Shown here: piece by piece, positions 35,998 through 45,819 of the stretch
Numbering within the stretch: the stretch's first letter is position 1
How the letters are laid out: every line of letters begins with the position of its first letter
Assembly: GCF_014336955.1 (NCBI RefSeq)
Contig: NZ_QRAI01000007.1
Span: 111,490-175,489, forward strand
Direction: 5' to 3'
DNA: 64,000 nucleotides
Origin: Saccharophagus sp. K07
Lineage (GTDB): Bacteria; Pseudomonadota; Gammaproteobacteria; Pseudomonadales; Cellvibrionaceae
The notes under the pieces: model-generated
Told to the model about the DNA's origin: nothing
Database searches by the model: none
The model's input: only the letters and a program-made list of their open reading frames with translations
Program-made: the position numbers and the translations under genes

Positions 35998-37842
35998 TCA
36001 GAACGACTCGGCCAGCACTCGCGGGCGGCCATTACGAAATTCTGCCCACACCTGCTGGCGCTGGAACTGCTGTTGTTCATTAAGACGCAGAGTTCCGGTG
36101 AGCCCGTAAAAATTCGCTTCGCGCACCGCTTCCAATTGTTTTAGGCGCGGATACAAATGGAAGCTGTCCACACCCATTGCATACAGCGGTTGCAGTGCGG
36201 CGCTGTTGTCGGCGAATTTTTCCAGCGCTTTTTTCTCGGCCGCTTGGCGCTCGAAAAACCAGGGCAGGGTGGAGAATTTGATGCCATTCATATCCTGATC
36301 GAGCTTGCTGTCGGGAACTCCGGAGTAAACCTGACTGGTGGAATATACCGGAATATCCGCCGCGTAATGGAAGGCTAGAGTCGGTTTTACCTGGCGCGCT
36401 TCATTGGCCTGGGCGACCAGGAAAATCAAGTCGATATCCTGTCTGCGGCGCGGTTCAAATTGCACATTGCCGATCAGCGCGCGAATTTCCTGCGCGCGCT
36501 TTTCACTCAAGTCCAACTGCAAAGCTTGTTTGAGCAGTTTTGAATAATCCTGCTTTTCGGAGTAGCGATATTCTTTAACGATTTCGCCGCCAAAATTGCG
36601 CCAGTGTGTAATAAATGTGTTAACGCTGCGATCGCCCCAGTTGTTATTGGGGGCGAGAATCATGGCGCGGCGGTGACCATCGCGCCAAGCCTGTTCTGCC
36701 GCTTGGCGAGCTTCGTCTTCCACCCCGAGGCCGAATTGAAACAGATTGGCGACAGTACCGAGCGGATTATCGATAGTGTTTAGCGCCAGAGTCGGCACAG
36801 GCAGCGCCGGGCGCAGCGCCAAATCCTGCAGCTGCTCTTTCGCCAGAGGACCAATGATCAGCTGCGCGCCGTCCGCCAAAGCTTGGTCGTACACCGCGTT
36901 GATGTCCTGCTGTTCCGTGTCATAAAACCGCAAGGCGGGAGCGTCGGATTCCAATTGGCGGTGTTGGTAGTAAGCCGCCATAAATCCGTCGCGAATCGCG
37001 TTGGCGGCGCTGGCGAGTTTTCCCGAGAACGGCAGCAGCAGCGCAATTTGTTGCGGCTGCTCGCTGAGAATCTGGCGCAGCATCTGCAGGTCGGCGGGGA
37101 GATTGACGCTAGCGGGGTGATCGGACCACTCCAGCATCCAGCGGTCCAGGCGCGCCAATTGTTCGCGGATATTGGCCTGGGTGTCTTTGCTGAGCAGCGC
37201 CAAGCGATACCAGCCTTCCAAATCGCGACTTGCACCGCCTTCTGCAAGAAGCTTCCCTAGTTCCGCCGAGGGAATTTCCATCAGGGTTTGCCACAAGCGT
37301 TGTTGATTATCTGCACTCTCCTGCGCCCGGCCGCCGAGCAAATCGTGCAAGCGGACGCGCTCTTCCAGGCTGGCGGGATAATTTCCCATGTTATGAAGTA
37401 GTGTGGCTTTTTGCTCCAAGATAGGATGAGCAAGTTCGAGCGGAAGCGCGGATGGATAATCGGCCGGTGGTGCTTCCAAATATTCCAGTGCCTGAACGTA
37501 ATAACCGTCTGCAGTGGCGATATAACTTCTGACCAGAGCGAGGCGTGCAGCCTGGGCAGTGGAAATTCGGAGGTTCGTTTGTGGGGGCAGATTGTTTATG
37601 ATGCTGCGCGCCCTGCCGACATCTCCGCTTTGCGCCAGTATTTGCGCCGCTTCCAGCATCAAGCCGAATTTGGTTTGTGGATCCGAGCGCTCAGCTTGGG
37701 CCAGCAGAGCGTCTGCCGATTGCCGCTGTTGCGCGACTATTGTGGAAGTATCAGTGCCGCCGGGCCTGCTCTGATTGCTCTCGCAAGCGAGAAGCGCGAG
37801 TGTAATGACGCCGAATGCCGTCAGCCGAGTACCAAAACTCAT
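35998..37842 (-). CDS. lpoA: LpoA (YraM), outer-membrane lipoprotein activator of PBP1A
   Basis: 614 residues. The signal peptide ends in the lipobox LLAC with acylated C20. The N-terminal half is TPR-like helical repeats and the C-terminal half is a periplasmic-binding-protein-like domain (QQIALLLPFSGKLASAANAI). LpoA reaches through the peptidoglycan to activate PBP1A. It is the first gene of the lpoA-yraN-diaA-dolP operon and divergent from rsmI, the standard arrangement. Confidence 0.94.
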   Translation of the reverse strand: MSFGTRLTAFGVITLALLACESNQSRPGGTDTSTIVAQQRQSADALLAQAERSDPQTKFGLMLEAAQILAQSGDVGRARSIINNLPPQTNLRISTAQAARLALVRSYIATADGYYVQALEYLEAPPADYPSALPLELAHPILEQKATLLHNMGNYPASLEERVRLHDLLGGRAQESADNQQRLWQTLMEIPSAELGKLLAEGGASRDLEGWYRLALLSKDTQANIREQLARLDRWMLEWSDHPASVNLPADLQMLRQILSEQPQQIALLLPFSGKLASAANAIRDGFMAAYYQHRQLESDAPALRFYDTEQQDINAVYDQALADGAQLIIGPLAKEQLQDLALRPALPVPTLALNTIDNPLGTVANLFQFGLGVEDEARQAAEQAWRDGHRRAMILAPNNNWGDRSVNTFITHWRNFGGEIVKEYRYSEKQDYSKLLKQALQLDLSEKRAQEIRALIGNVQFEPRRRQDIDLIFLVAQANEARQVKPTLAFHYAADIPVYSTSQVYSGVPDSKLDQDMNGIKFSTLPWFFERQAAEKKALEKFADNSAALQPLYAMGVDSFHLYPRLKQLEAVREANFYGLTGTLRLNEQQQFQRQQVWAEFRNGRPRVLAESF

Positions 37843-37890
37843 GCTGGATCTCCACGGTGAATAAAAACGAGATTTATTGGAGTGAGAATC

Positions 37891-38748
37891 ATGACTGTCC
37901 GAGTGAGTTCGGCTGCCGGAGTGTTATACATAGTGCCGACCCCCATCGGTAATTTGGCCGATATGGTACCCCGCGCCATTGAGGTTCTTCAAACGGTCGA
38001 CCTCATAGCGGCAGAGGACACACGTCACAGTGGGAAGTTGATGCAGCATTTTCAGATCAGCACTCCCATGATCTCCTACCACGATTTCAGCAGCGAACAA
38101 AAAGCCCAGGATTTGTTGGATCGTTTAAAAGCGGGAAAAAACATTGCGCTGATCTCCGATGCGGGTACGCCGTTGATTTCAGATCCCGGTTATCGTTTGG
38201 TTTCCGCAGCGCGGGAGGAAGGCATTAATGTCATCCCTATCCCGGGCGCGTGCGCTGCGATTGCAGCTTTAAGCGCCAGCGGTCTGCCTTCGGACCGCTT
38301 TGCGTTTGAAGGGTTTCCTCCCGCTAAAAACAGTGCGCGCCGCGCGTTTTATCAGGCGCTGGTACAAGATTCCCGCACGCTGATTTTTTACGAATCGCCG
38401 CATCGAATTCAGGCGAGCCTAGCCGATCTGCTGGAAGTCTTTGGACCGGAGCGGCGCATGGTAATGGCGCGGGAGATCAGCAAAACCTTCGAGACCTTTT
38501 TATCCGGAACAATCAGCTCGGTCCTCGCTATAGTCGAGCAGGATCCGGATCAGCAGAAGGGCGAGATTGTCTTGCTCGTGGCCGGCTATCAACCGCCCGA
38601 GCAGCAAGAGGAGCTCTCCCCGGAAGCCTGCCGGGTGATGAGTTTATTGTTGGATGAGAAACTGCCGGTGAAACAGGCGGCCTCACTGGCTGCGGCCATC
38701 ACAGGCGAAAAGAAAAATCGCCTCTACGACTGGGCATTGACGCGCTGA
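37891..38748 (+). CDS. rsmI: RsmI, 16S rRNA 2'-O-methyltransferase (C1402)
   Basis: 285 residues of the tetrapyrrole-methylase fold. RsmI methylates the ribose of C1402 in the 16S decoding centre, with rsmH (below) methylating the base of the same nucleotide. Conserved segments LYIVPTPIGNLADM, AEDTRHSGKLMQHF, and ISDAGTPLISDPGYRLV are present. ATG 37891 is preceded by TTGGAGTGAGAATC; a GTG three codons earlier is less likely. Confidence 0.96.
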   Translation: MTVRVSSAAGVLYIVPTPIGNLADMVPRAIEVLQTVDLIAAEDTRHSGKLMQHFQISTPMISYHDFSSEQKAQDLLDRLKAGKNIALISDAGTPLISDPGYRLVSAAREEGINVIPIPGACAAIAALSASGLPSDRFAFEGFPPAKNSARRAFYQALVQDSRTLIFYESPHRIQASLADLLEVFGPERRMVMAREISKTFETFLSGTISSVLAIVEQDPDQQKGEIVLLVAGYQPPEQQEELSPEACRVMSLLLDEKLPVKQAASLAAAITGEKKNRLYDWALTR

Positions 38749-38765
38749 AGCCAAACATTTGTTGC

Positions 38766-38795
38766 TTGCCGGCGCAGGAATATCTTTGTTAAGGT
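38766..38795 (+). promoter_or_regulatory. Promoter for rnpB
   Basis: TTGCCG (38766-38771), an 18-base spacer and TAAGGT (38790-38795) are followed by a GC-rich discriminator. The expected start point, about seven bases on, coincides with the 5' end of the RNase P RNA. Confidence 0.55.
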
Positions 38796-38802
38796 GCGCC
38801 CC

Positions 38803-39141
<339 letters not shown>

Positions 39142-39357
39142 ATTATCTCTCATATACGCTTTATCCCTTCTTTGCGTAGTTCTTCCGCGTTGTTAAATCG
39201 AAATATTCTTGCAATTAAAGTGCTTTGTTAGCACTTGCTTCCACGCCTTTGTTTCTCATCAAAAAGATCTTTCTTTTTTGCCTGTTTTGCAGAATTTTCC
39301 AAACCAAAAAAATTCTCATTTTTAATTGGTGCCCTCTCGTTTTGGTGGTCTGCCGTG
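39142..39357. other. AT-rich intergenic region between rnpB and the dcw promoter
   Basis: No gene is visible. It is clearly more AT-rich than its surroundings. A weak stem AAGTGC/GCACTT (39219-39237) is followed by T-rich sequence and might end the rnpB transcript. Pyrimidine-rich tracts such as TCTTTCTTTTTT fill the rest. Confidence 0.5.
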
Positions 39358-39387
39358 TTGACAGGCGCCACGCGGCCTGGATAGTGT
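39358..39387 (+). promoter_or_regulatory. Promoter of the dcw cluster (Pmra)
   Basis: A consensus TTGACA (39358-39363), an 18-base spacer and TAGTGT (39382-39387). Transcription would start about 39394, in the first MraZ box. This is the strongest promoter candidate in the division cluster. Confidence 0.7.
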
Positions 39388-39390
39388 GCT

Positions 39391-39440
39391 AAAGTGGAAT
39401 AAAGTGGTTTTTTGTGGATATTGGTGGGGCGATGGTGGTC
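39391..39440 (+). promoter_or_regulatory. MraZ operator: phased GTGG direct repeats
   Basis: GTGG occurs at 39394, 39404, 39414 and 39424, exactly 10 bases apart, and once more at 39435. MraZ is known to bind closely spaced GTGG/TGGG-type direct repeats ahead of its own gene and repress the cluster. The repeats start right at the predicted transcription start, fitting a roadblock repressor site. Confidence 0.8.
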
Positions 39441-39474
39441 TCCCAAGGGCAAACGGTCTTCTAATGGTCAAAGT

Positions 39475-39921
39475 GTGTTCCAGGGCAGTCACAGCATAAC
39501 GATGGACGCTAAAGGGCGCATCGCGATACCCGCCAAGCAGCGGGAATGCTTTATGGCGCTCAGCAACGGCCAATTGGTTATGACAGCCCATACGGAAAAC
39601 CGATGCATTCTGATCTATCCCGAGAATGAATGGGAGCAGATCCGCCCGCAAATTGAAGCCCTGCCGACATTCAACAAACACGCGCTGCGCGTACAACGAT
39701 TGTTGCTGGGAAATGCAACTTCGCTCGAGCTGGACAGTAACGGTCGCGTGTTGGTGCCACCGACTCTGCGCACCTATGCCAGGCTCGATAAAAACCTGAT
39801 GTTGGTGGGGTTGGGAAAAAAATTGGAATTGTGGAGTGAAGAGGCTTGGTTCAAGTCGGTGGTTAACGCGGAGCTGGACGACGATGCACCACCGCCCGAA
39901 TTGTTGACCTTGAGCCTGTAG
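39475..39921 (+). CDS. mraZ: MraZ, transcriptional regulator of the dcw cluster
   Basis: 148 residues made of two AbrB-like SpoVT-type DNA-binding modules ([15 protein letters not shown] and [17 protein letters not shown]), close to the 152 of E. coli. MraZ is a ring-forming repressor of its own promoter. GTG 39475 ([11 protein letters not shown]) matches the family start; the ribosome site is weak (GGTCA), and the open frame reaches back to 39412 through the operator, which is not credible as coding. It is first in the dcw cluster, five bases before rsmH. Confidence 0.95.
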   Translation: MFQGSHSITMDAKGRIAIPAKQRECFMALSNGQLVMTAHTENRCILIYPENEWEQIRPQIEALPTFNKHALRVQRLLLGNATSLELDSNGRVLVPPTLRTYARLDKNLMLVGLGKKLELWSEEAWFKSVVNAELDDDAPPPELLTLSL

Positions 39922-39926
39922 GACTT

Positions 39927-40856
39927 ATGAGCCAGCCAGAGCATTTTTCGGTACTCCTGCGGGAGTCGGTTGACGCGTTAGTACAGGATGCCAGCGGTTT
40001 TTATATCGATGGCACCTTTGGTCGGGGTGGCCACAGTCGCGCAGTACTGCAGCGACTCAACGCGGAAGGTCGGTTGCTGGGATTTGATAAAGACCCGCTG
40101 GCGATAGCCGCGGGGGAAAAACTGGAACAAGAGGATCAGCGTTTTTCCATTGTTCACGATTCTTTTGCTGCGCTGGCTGATATAGCTGCGCAGCGTGAGG
40201 TTGCCGGCCGAGTTGCGGGGATATTGTTGGATCTGGGGGTGTCCTCCCCGCAACTCGATCAGGCGGAACGCGGGTTCAGTTTTATGCAGGATGGCCCGCT
40301 GGATATGCGGATGGATACCAGCCGCGGTATCAGTGCGGCGCAGTGGGTAAATAGCGCGTCAGAAGAAGAAATTGCGCGAGTGTTGTTCGAATATGGCGAG
40401 GAAAAATTTTCCCGTCGCATGGCCCGGGCAATAGTCGCGCACAGACGTGAAAGTCCTTTTACCCGGACGCGTCAATTGGCAGAGGTCATTGCTGCGGCGA
40501 ATCCGAAATGGGAACGCGATAAGCATCCAGCGACGCGCGCGTTCCAAGCGATCCGTATTGAGATCAATAACGAGCTAAAGGATTTAGAGCAGGCGTTACA
40601 CGCCGCAATGGCTGTCCTTCAGCCCGGTGGACGCTTGGTAGTGATCAGTTTTCACAGCCTCGAAGACCGCATAGTCAAGCGGTTTATGAAACAAGAGGCG
40701 CGCGGTCAGATATTTCCCAAAGGATTGCCGGTAACGGCGGACCAGTTGCAGCACAGGCTCAGGATCATCGGCAAAACCGTTAGGGCGAGTGAGGAGGAAG
40801 TACAGCAAAATATCCGCTCACGCAGTGCAATCATGAGAGTGGCTGAAAAAATTTAA
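39927..40856 (+). CDS. rsmH: RsmH (MraW), 16S rRNA m4C1402 methyltransferase
   Basis: 309 residues of the SAM-dependent methyltransferase fold: [17 protein letters not shown] forms the SAM-binding motif, and [12 protein letters not shown] plus the C-terminal [17 protein letters not shown] are family signatures. RsmH methylates N4 of C1402, the base partner of the RsmI methylation encoded 1.2 kb upstream. It follows mraZ by five bases. Confidence 0.97.
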   Translation: MSQPEHFSVLLRESVDALVQDASGFYIDGTFGRGGHSRAVLQRLNAEGRLLGFDKDPLAIAAGEKLEQEDQRFSIVHDSFAALADIAAQREVAGRVAGILLDLGVSSPQLDQAERGFSFMQDGPLDMRMDTSRGISAAQWVNSASEEEIARVLFEYGEEKFSRRMARAIVAHRRESPFTRTRQLAEVIAAANPKWERDKHPATRAFQAIRIEINNELKDLEQALHAAMAVLQPGGRLVVISFHSLEDRIVKRFMKQEARGQIFPKGLPVTADQLQHRLRIIGKTVRASEEEVQQNIRSRSAIMRVAEKI

Positions 40857-40911
40857 TCCTCATTTCCGCAACGTGTATCAGACCGGGGTGAACCGGTGAG
40901 AGAGGTACCCA

Positions 40912-41190
40912 ATGGTACGCAAGTTAGGACATGGCATGTTGATTTTTGCTGCGTGGTTTCTCGTGATGGGCTCTGCGCTCTCCGTTATCTACGTCACCCA
41001 CCGTGCCCGTCTCGCTACCCATGAATTGGAAACGCTGCGCCATGCCGCTGCAGATTTGCAGGCGGAGTCGGGGCAATTGTTGTTGGAAAAAAGTTCTCTC
41101 TCGGCCTATGCCCGGGTAGAGCAAATGGCATTGAAAGAATTGAACATGACAGTACCGGACACTGATCAGGTGGTCGTTGTAAAACGATGA
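40912..41190 (+). CDS. ftsL: FtsL, divisome bitopic protein
   Basis: 92 residues: short cytoplasmic tail, one membrane helix (MLIFAAWFLVMGSALSVIYV) and a periplasmic coiled coil with leucine heptads. FtsL forms a complex with FtsB and FtsQ and activates FtsWI. Sequence conservation is low; the size, topology and position between rsmH and ftsI support the call. Its TGA overlaps the ftsI ATG by four bases. Confidence 0.92.
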   Translation: MVRKLGHGMLIFAAWFLVMGSALSVIYVTHRARLATHELETLRHAAADLQAESGQLLLEKSSLSAYARVEQMALKELNMTVPDTDQVVVVKR

Positions 41191-42929
41191 TACGCAAAAA
41201 CGCAAGTCCAAAAAAAATTGCGCGCCAAACACCGGCAGGACCGGTGTTTGCTCGTGCGCGCATTATTTGTATGGTCTTGCTTTTGGCGGTTTTACCTTCA
41301 GCCCTGATCTGGCATCTCGCGCACCTGCAAGTGATTCCCACCGCTGAAAAAGGCTACACGTTTTTGCAAGAGCAGGGACAGGCACGCACCGTGCGGGAAG
41401 AAGTCATCCAGGCCTATAGAGGTGTGATCACCGACCGCAACGGTGAAATCCTCGCCGTCAGCACGCCTGTCAAATCCATTGTGCTCAACCCGCAACGTTT
41501 CGATCCGGAAAAAACAGCGGTATTGGCTGAAGCGCTCGGTTTAAAAACCTCTGAGCTGGCAGCCCGCATTGGCCGTTTCAGTGACAAACAATTTATGTAT
41601 GTGGCGAGAAATTTACCGCCGCATGACGCCGACAGAATTCTCGCCCTCAAATTGGAAGGCGTATCCGCGGAAAAAGGCTTTCAGCGTTTTTATCCCGCAG
41701 GTGAAGTCGCGGCGCACGTGGTCGGTTTTACCGATATCGACGATCGCGGGCGCGAAGGCATGGAATTGGCGCTGGAAAATTGGTTGGCAGGAACGCCCGG
41801 CTCCCGCAGGGTGATGAAGGATTTGAAAGGTAATGTCGTAAAAGATCTGGGCGTGATCCGCGCGGCCGAATCGGGCAAAGATGTGCAACTCAGTCTGGAT
41901 TTGCGCCTGCAATACCTCGCCTATCGCGAATTGAAAAATGCCATTGCAGAACAAGGCGCGGCATCCGGTTCCATCGTAATGCTGGATGCGCAAACGGGCG
42001 AAATTCTCGCCATGGCCAATCAGCCTTCCTATAACCCGAACAACCGCAGCCAGATTCAACCAGCTCAGTTACGCAATCGCGCGGTCACAGACATGATCGA
42101 GCCAGGCTCGACCATGAAGCCATTTACCATAGTTGCGGCTCTGGAAAGCGGTCGATATAGCCCTAACACCAAAATTGATACCAATCCCGGGTATTGGCGC
42201 GTCGGCGGCAAAACCTATTCGGATTTCCGCAATTACGGTGTGATGGATTTGACCACCGTGATTCAAAAATCCAGTCAGGTCGCGATCAGCAAAATTGCCA
42301 TGGATTTACCGCCGGAAGATTTGCGCGATGTGTTCTATCGCGTTGGCGTTGGCCAATTGTCGGGCACCGGATTTCCCGGAGAAGCACTGGGCAAATTGCC
42401 CAATCCGCGCCGTTGGCATCCGACCGAGCGCGCGGCTTTGGCTTTCGGTCACGGCATGACTTTGACGGCGCTGCAGCTTGCCCACGCGTACACAGTTTTC
42501 GCCACCGGCGGCATTTTGCGACCGACCGCCATTCTCAAGCAGCAAAATGTTCCAGAAGGCAGCCGCGTCATAGATGTCAAACACTCGCAGCAGGTGTTAA
42601 ACATGCTCAAAGCCGTTACCCAAACCGGTGGTACGGCAACACGCGCACAAATCAAAGCCTACCCAGTAGCCGGCAAAACTGGTACCGCGCATAAAGTGGG
42701 TGAAGGCGGTTATGCGGACGACAAATACATCGCTTTGTTTGCTGGTCTTGCACCTGCTGACAATCCGGAAATCGTCATGGTGGTAATTATTAATGAACCA
42801 CCACAGGAACATTATTACGGCGGTGAAGCCGCTGCTCCGGTATTCGCCCGGGTGGCGGAGGGCACTTTGCGTTTGTTGCAGGTGCCGCCTAGTCAATCAC
42901 CCTCGCAACAAAAAGTGGTGGCACGCTAA
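41187..42929 (+). CDS. ftsI: FtsI (PBP3), septal peptidoglycan transpeptidase
   Basis: 580 residues: one N-terminal anchor (about 29-45), pedestal domain with RGVITDRNGEILAVSTPV, and the transpeptidase domain. The active serine S308 is in EPGSTMK, and the third motif KTGT begins at K497. The second motif reads SSQ at 362-364, where E. coli, Pseudomonas and most relatives have SSN. FtsI crosslinks septal wall with FtsW and is the main target of aztreonam-type beta-lactams. It overlaps ftsL by four bases and murE by one. Confidence 0.96.
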   Translation: MIRKNASPKKIARQTPAGPVFARARIICMVLLLAVLPSALIWHLAHLQVIPTAEKGYTFLQEQGQARTVREEVIQAYRGVITDRNGEILAVSTPVKSIVLNPQRFDPEKTAVLAEALGLKTSELAARIGRFSDKQFMYVARNLPPHDADRILALKLEGVSAEKGFQRFYPAGEVAAHVVGFTDIDDRGREGMELALENWLAGTPGSRRVMKDLKGNVVKDLGVIRAAESGKDVQLSLDLRLQYLAYRELKNAIAEQGAASGSIVMLDAQTGEILAMANQPSYNPNNRSQIQPAQLRNRAVTDMIEPGSTMKPFTIVAALESGRYSPNTKIDTNPGYWRVGGKTYSDFRNYGVMDLTTVIQKSSQVAISKIAMDLPPEDLRDVFYRVGVGQLSGTGFPGEALGKLPNPRRWHPTERAALAFGHGMTLTALQLAHAYTVFATGGILRPTAILKQQNVPEGSRVIDVKHSQQVLNMLKAVTQTGGTATRAQIKAYPVAGKTGTAHKVGEGGYADDKYIALFAGLAPADNPEIVMVVIINEPPQEHYYGGEAAAPVFARVAEGTLRLLQVPPSQSPSQQKVVAR

Positions 42930-44452
42930 TGACAAGCGCAACGCCTATCACAGCATCATCGATCACACTGGCGCAGCTGATGCCTGAGTTGCGCCTGCCG
43001 GACGATTTGAGGAATCTGCGTGTTTCCGGCGTATGCCAGGACAGTCGTCAGGTCGCTCCCGGTGATTTGTTTATCGCTCTGCAAGGCGGGAAATTAGACG
43101 GCCAAACATTTATTGCCGACGCGGTAAAACGCGGAGCAGTAGCGGTTTTAATTGAATCGACAGTAGAACAAAAAACCGGGCTTGTACGTTATGAAGTAGA
43201 TGCGCCGGTGATCAGCGTGGCCAACCTTCCTGCGCGCGTCAGCGAAATTGCTGGCAGATGCTATGGCGATCCTTCTTCTTCACTACAGGTTATCGGCGTT
43301 ACTGGCACTAACGGCAAAAGCACAACCGTTTCTCTTTTAGCGCAGCTTTACAGCGCCATTGCCGGTCGAGCAGGCACTATTGGAACCCTGGGTGTAGCGG
43401 TTGATGGCCGTGTTATTCATGATTTTGGTATGACCACGCCGGATGCGGCGCGCGCGCAGAAATTACTGGCCGATTTGCGGGATAACAATGTGCGCATGGT
43501 GGCGATGGAAGTTTCCTCGCATGGACTTTATCAACATCGCGTCGCTGGCATTAATTTTCGTGCAGGTATTTTTACCAATATCACCCACGATCACCTCGAC
43601 TACCACGGCACCATGCAGAATTATGCTGCTGCCAAACAAAAATTATTTGAGTCGATGGGACTGCAGGCGGCGATTATCAATCTTGATGATCCTCATGCGC
43701 CGCAAATGGTCGCCGCCGCCAAACAGCGCGCTAATGTCTACAGCTATTCATTACTGCATTTTGCCGCAGATGTTTACGCCAGCGATTTGACCTATAGCGC
43801 AGAAGGCGTGAATTTTCGCTTGGCGACGCCATGGGGCGAGACAGAAATTTCCAGCCCATTACTCGGCGAATTTAACGTCTACAACCTGATCTCCGCCTTG
43901 ACGGCGCTGTGTGCAATTGGTTGTGAATTTCCGGTGTTGCTGGAAGCCGTTCCAAGATTGCTGCCAGTTCCTGGGCGCATGCAGCGTATTGCAGTAGACG
44001 CAGATGTGACGGCAGTGGTCGATTACGCTCATACGCCTGACGCACTTGCCCAAGCCATTGCCTCCACACGAGTTCACACCTCCGGAAAATTATGGGTGGT
44101 GTTCGGCTGCGGCGGCGATCGCGATCGCAGCAAGCGGCCGGTGATGGCGACATTGGCAGAGCGATTTGCCGATCACGTGATTGTCACCAGCGATAATCCG
44201 CGCACGGAGGAACCGCACAGCATTTTGCAGGAAATCTGCACCGGTTTTCGTGCACAAAAACACCGTTGCATTACCGATCGAGCAGAGGCCATTGCTTTTG
44301 CTATTACCCAGGCGCAACCCGGTGATGTCATCCTGATTGCTGGCAAAGGTCACGAAACCTATCAAATCATCGGCGAAGAAAAACGTCCGTTCAGCGACGT
44401 GGAAGAGGCGGAAAAAGCATTGCGTCTTCGCGCCCAACGAGGGGGTGTCTGA
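42929..44452 (+). CDS. murE: MurE, UDP-MurNAc-tripeptide (meso-DAP) ligase
   Basis: 507 residues of the Mur ligase family. MurE adds meso-diaminopimelate to UDP-MurNAc-L-Ala-D-Glu. ATP loop GVTGTNGKSTTVSLL, and the specificity motif DNPR in VTSDNPRTEEP, which marks the DAP type rather than lysine. The start codon shares one base with the ftsI stop and the stop shares one base with murF, so the genes are tightly coupled. Confidence 0.97.
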   Translation: MTSATPITASSITLAQLMPELRLPDDLRNLRVSGVCQDSRQVAPGDLFIALQGGKLDGQTFIADAVKRGAVAVLIESTVEQKTGLVRYEVDAPVISVANLPARVSEIAGRCYGDPSSSLQVIGVTGTNGKSTTVSLLAQLYSAIAGRAGTIGTLGVAVDGRVIHDFGMTTPDAARAQKLLADLRDNNVRMVAMEVSSHGLYQHRVAGINFRAGIFTNITHDHLDYHGTMQNYAAAKQKLFESMGLQAAIINLDDPHAPQMVAAAKQRANVYSYSLLHFAADVYASDLTYSAEGVNFRLATPWGETEISSPLLGEFNVYNLISALTALCAIGCEFPVLLEAVPRLLPVPGRMQRIAVDADVTAVVDYAHTPDALAQAIASTRVHTSGKLWVVFGCGGDRDRSKRPVMATLAERFADHVIVTSDNPRTEEPHSILQEICTGFRAQKHRCITDRAEAIAFAITQAQPGDVILIAGKGHETYQIIGEEKRPFSDVEEAEKALRLRAQRGGV

Positions 44453-45819
44453 TGCGTCTGACGGATCTGATCGCACCTTTGCACGCTCGCCTGGTGGGCA
44501 GCGACGCTGAATTTACCAAGTTGAGCACGGACTCACGCCAGCTTCAACCAGGTGAATTATTTGTGGCTTTGCGCGGTGACAATTTTGATGGCCACGATTT
44601 TGTACAGGTCGCCGTTGATCGCGGTGCATGCGCGCTGGTTGTCGAACAGGACATTGAATCTGCCAATGTGCCTCAAGTGGTTGTGGCCGATTCCACGCGT
44701 GCGCTGGGCGCCATAGGGGCGCTGAGCCGCAAAGCATTTTCCGGAACCATTGTGGCCGTAACCGGCAGCAGTGGAAAAACCAGCGTCAAAGGTCTATTGC
44801 GCGATATTTTCGCCACAGCAGCTGATGTAGTGGCAACGCAAGGCAATTTTAATAATCACATCGGTGTGCCTTTGACACTGATGAATTTGTCGACGCAGCG
44901 ATTTGCTGTTGTCGAAATTGGCACCAATCATCCGGGCGAAATTGCCTATCTCACCGATTTGGTTAAGCCGGACATAGCGCTGGTTAACAATGTCGGTCCG
45001 GCGCATATTGGCGGATTCGGCTCGATTGAGGCTATAGCGCGGGAAAAAGGCTCCATTTATGGCGCACTGCAAGCGCATCAGACAGCAGTAATTAACTTGG
45101 ACGACGCCTTTGCTGAACAATTTCTCAAAGCAACGCAGCAGTGCCGACAAATCGGTTTTTCTTTGGCAAAAAGCGACCGAGCTATTCCTGCGGTTTATGC
45201 GCAAGCGATCGAATTCGACTCCGTAGGGCGCGCGTCTTTTGCATTGTGTTACCAAGGCGAAATGCAGCCTGTTCGTTTGCTTTTGCCGGGCCAGCACAAC
45301 GTTGCCAACGCTCTGGCCGCGGCCGCCTGCGCAATTGCTGCAGGCGTCAACTTAAGTGATATAGCGGCGGGACTTGGAAAATTTTCCGGCGAAAAAGGCC
45401 GGATGCAAATTTATGACGGTCCGCGTGGGGCACGCATAGTCGACGACACCTACAACGCCAATCCCGCTTCCGTGCGTGCGGCCATCGACTATTTAAGCAA
45501 TTGTCCTGGTAACCGCGTGCTGGTATTGGGTGATTTGGGCGAATTGGGCGAGACAGCTCCTGCGCAACATCGCGAACTTGGGCGCTACGCCGCGCAGAAA
45601 AATATTTCGGTTTTGTTAACGCACGGCCCTTTATCCGCATTGAGTGCAGCGGAATTTGGCACAGGCGGATTGAATTTTCCCAGTAAAGAAGCGTTGGTGG
45701 ATGCGCTGCTCTCTCAACTGGATGCGCACACCACTGCGCTGGTTAAAGGGTCCCGCAGTGCACGCATGGAAGAAATCGTGCAGCGGGTTTTAAACACGAA
45801 GGAAGTTTCTTCATGCTAG
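44452..45819 (+). CDS. murF: MurF, UDP-MurNAc-pentapeptide synthetase
   Basis: 455 residues. MurF adds D-Ala-D-Ala to the tripeptide to complete the cytoplasmic precursor. ATP loop [14 protein letters not shown], the ENH-like segment [13 protein letters not shown] and the C-terminal domain [18 protein letters not shown] identify it. It overlaps murE by one base and mraY by seven. Confidence 0.97.
   Translation: MRLTDLIAPLHARLVGSDAEFTKLSTDSRQLQPGELFVALRGDNFDGHDFVQVAVDRGACALVVEQDIESANVPQVVVADSTRALGAIGALSRKAFSGTIVAVTGSSGKTSVKGLLRDIFATAADVVATQGNFNNHIGVPLTLMNLSTQRFAVVEIGTNHPGEIAYLTDLVKPDIALVNNVGPAHIGGFGSIEAIAREKGSIYGALQAHQTAVINLDDAFAEQFLKATQQCRQIGFSLAKSDRAIPAVYAQAIEFDSVGRASFALCYQGEMQPVRLLLPGQHNVANALAAAACAIAAGVNLSDIAAGLGKFSGEKGRMQIYDGPRGARIVDDTYNANPASVRAAIDYLSNCPGNRVLVLGDLGELGETAPAQHRELGRYAAQKNISVLLTHGPLSALSAAEFGTGGLNFPSKEALVDALLSQLDAHTTALVKGSRSARMEEIVQRVLNTKEVSSC

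Noticed and set aside
39219..39237. AAGTGC/GCACTT stem as a firm rnpB terminator
   Set aside because: It lies about 80 bases beyond the mature RNA end and is weak; mentioned only as a possibility.
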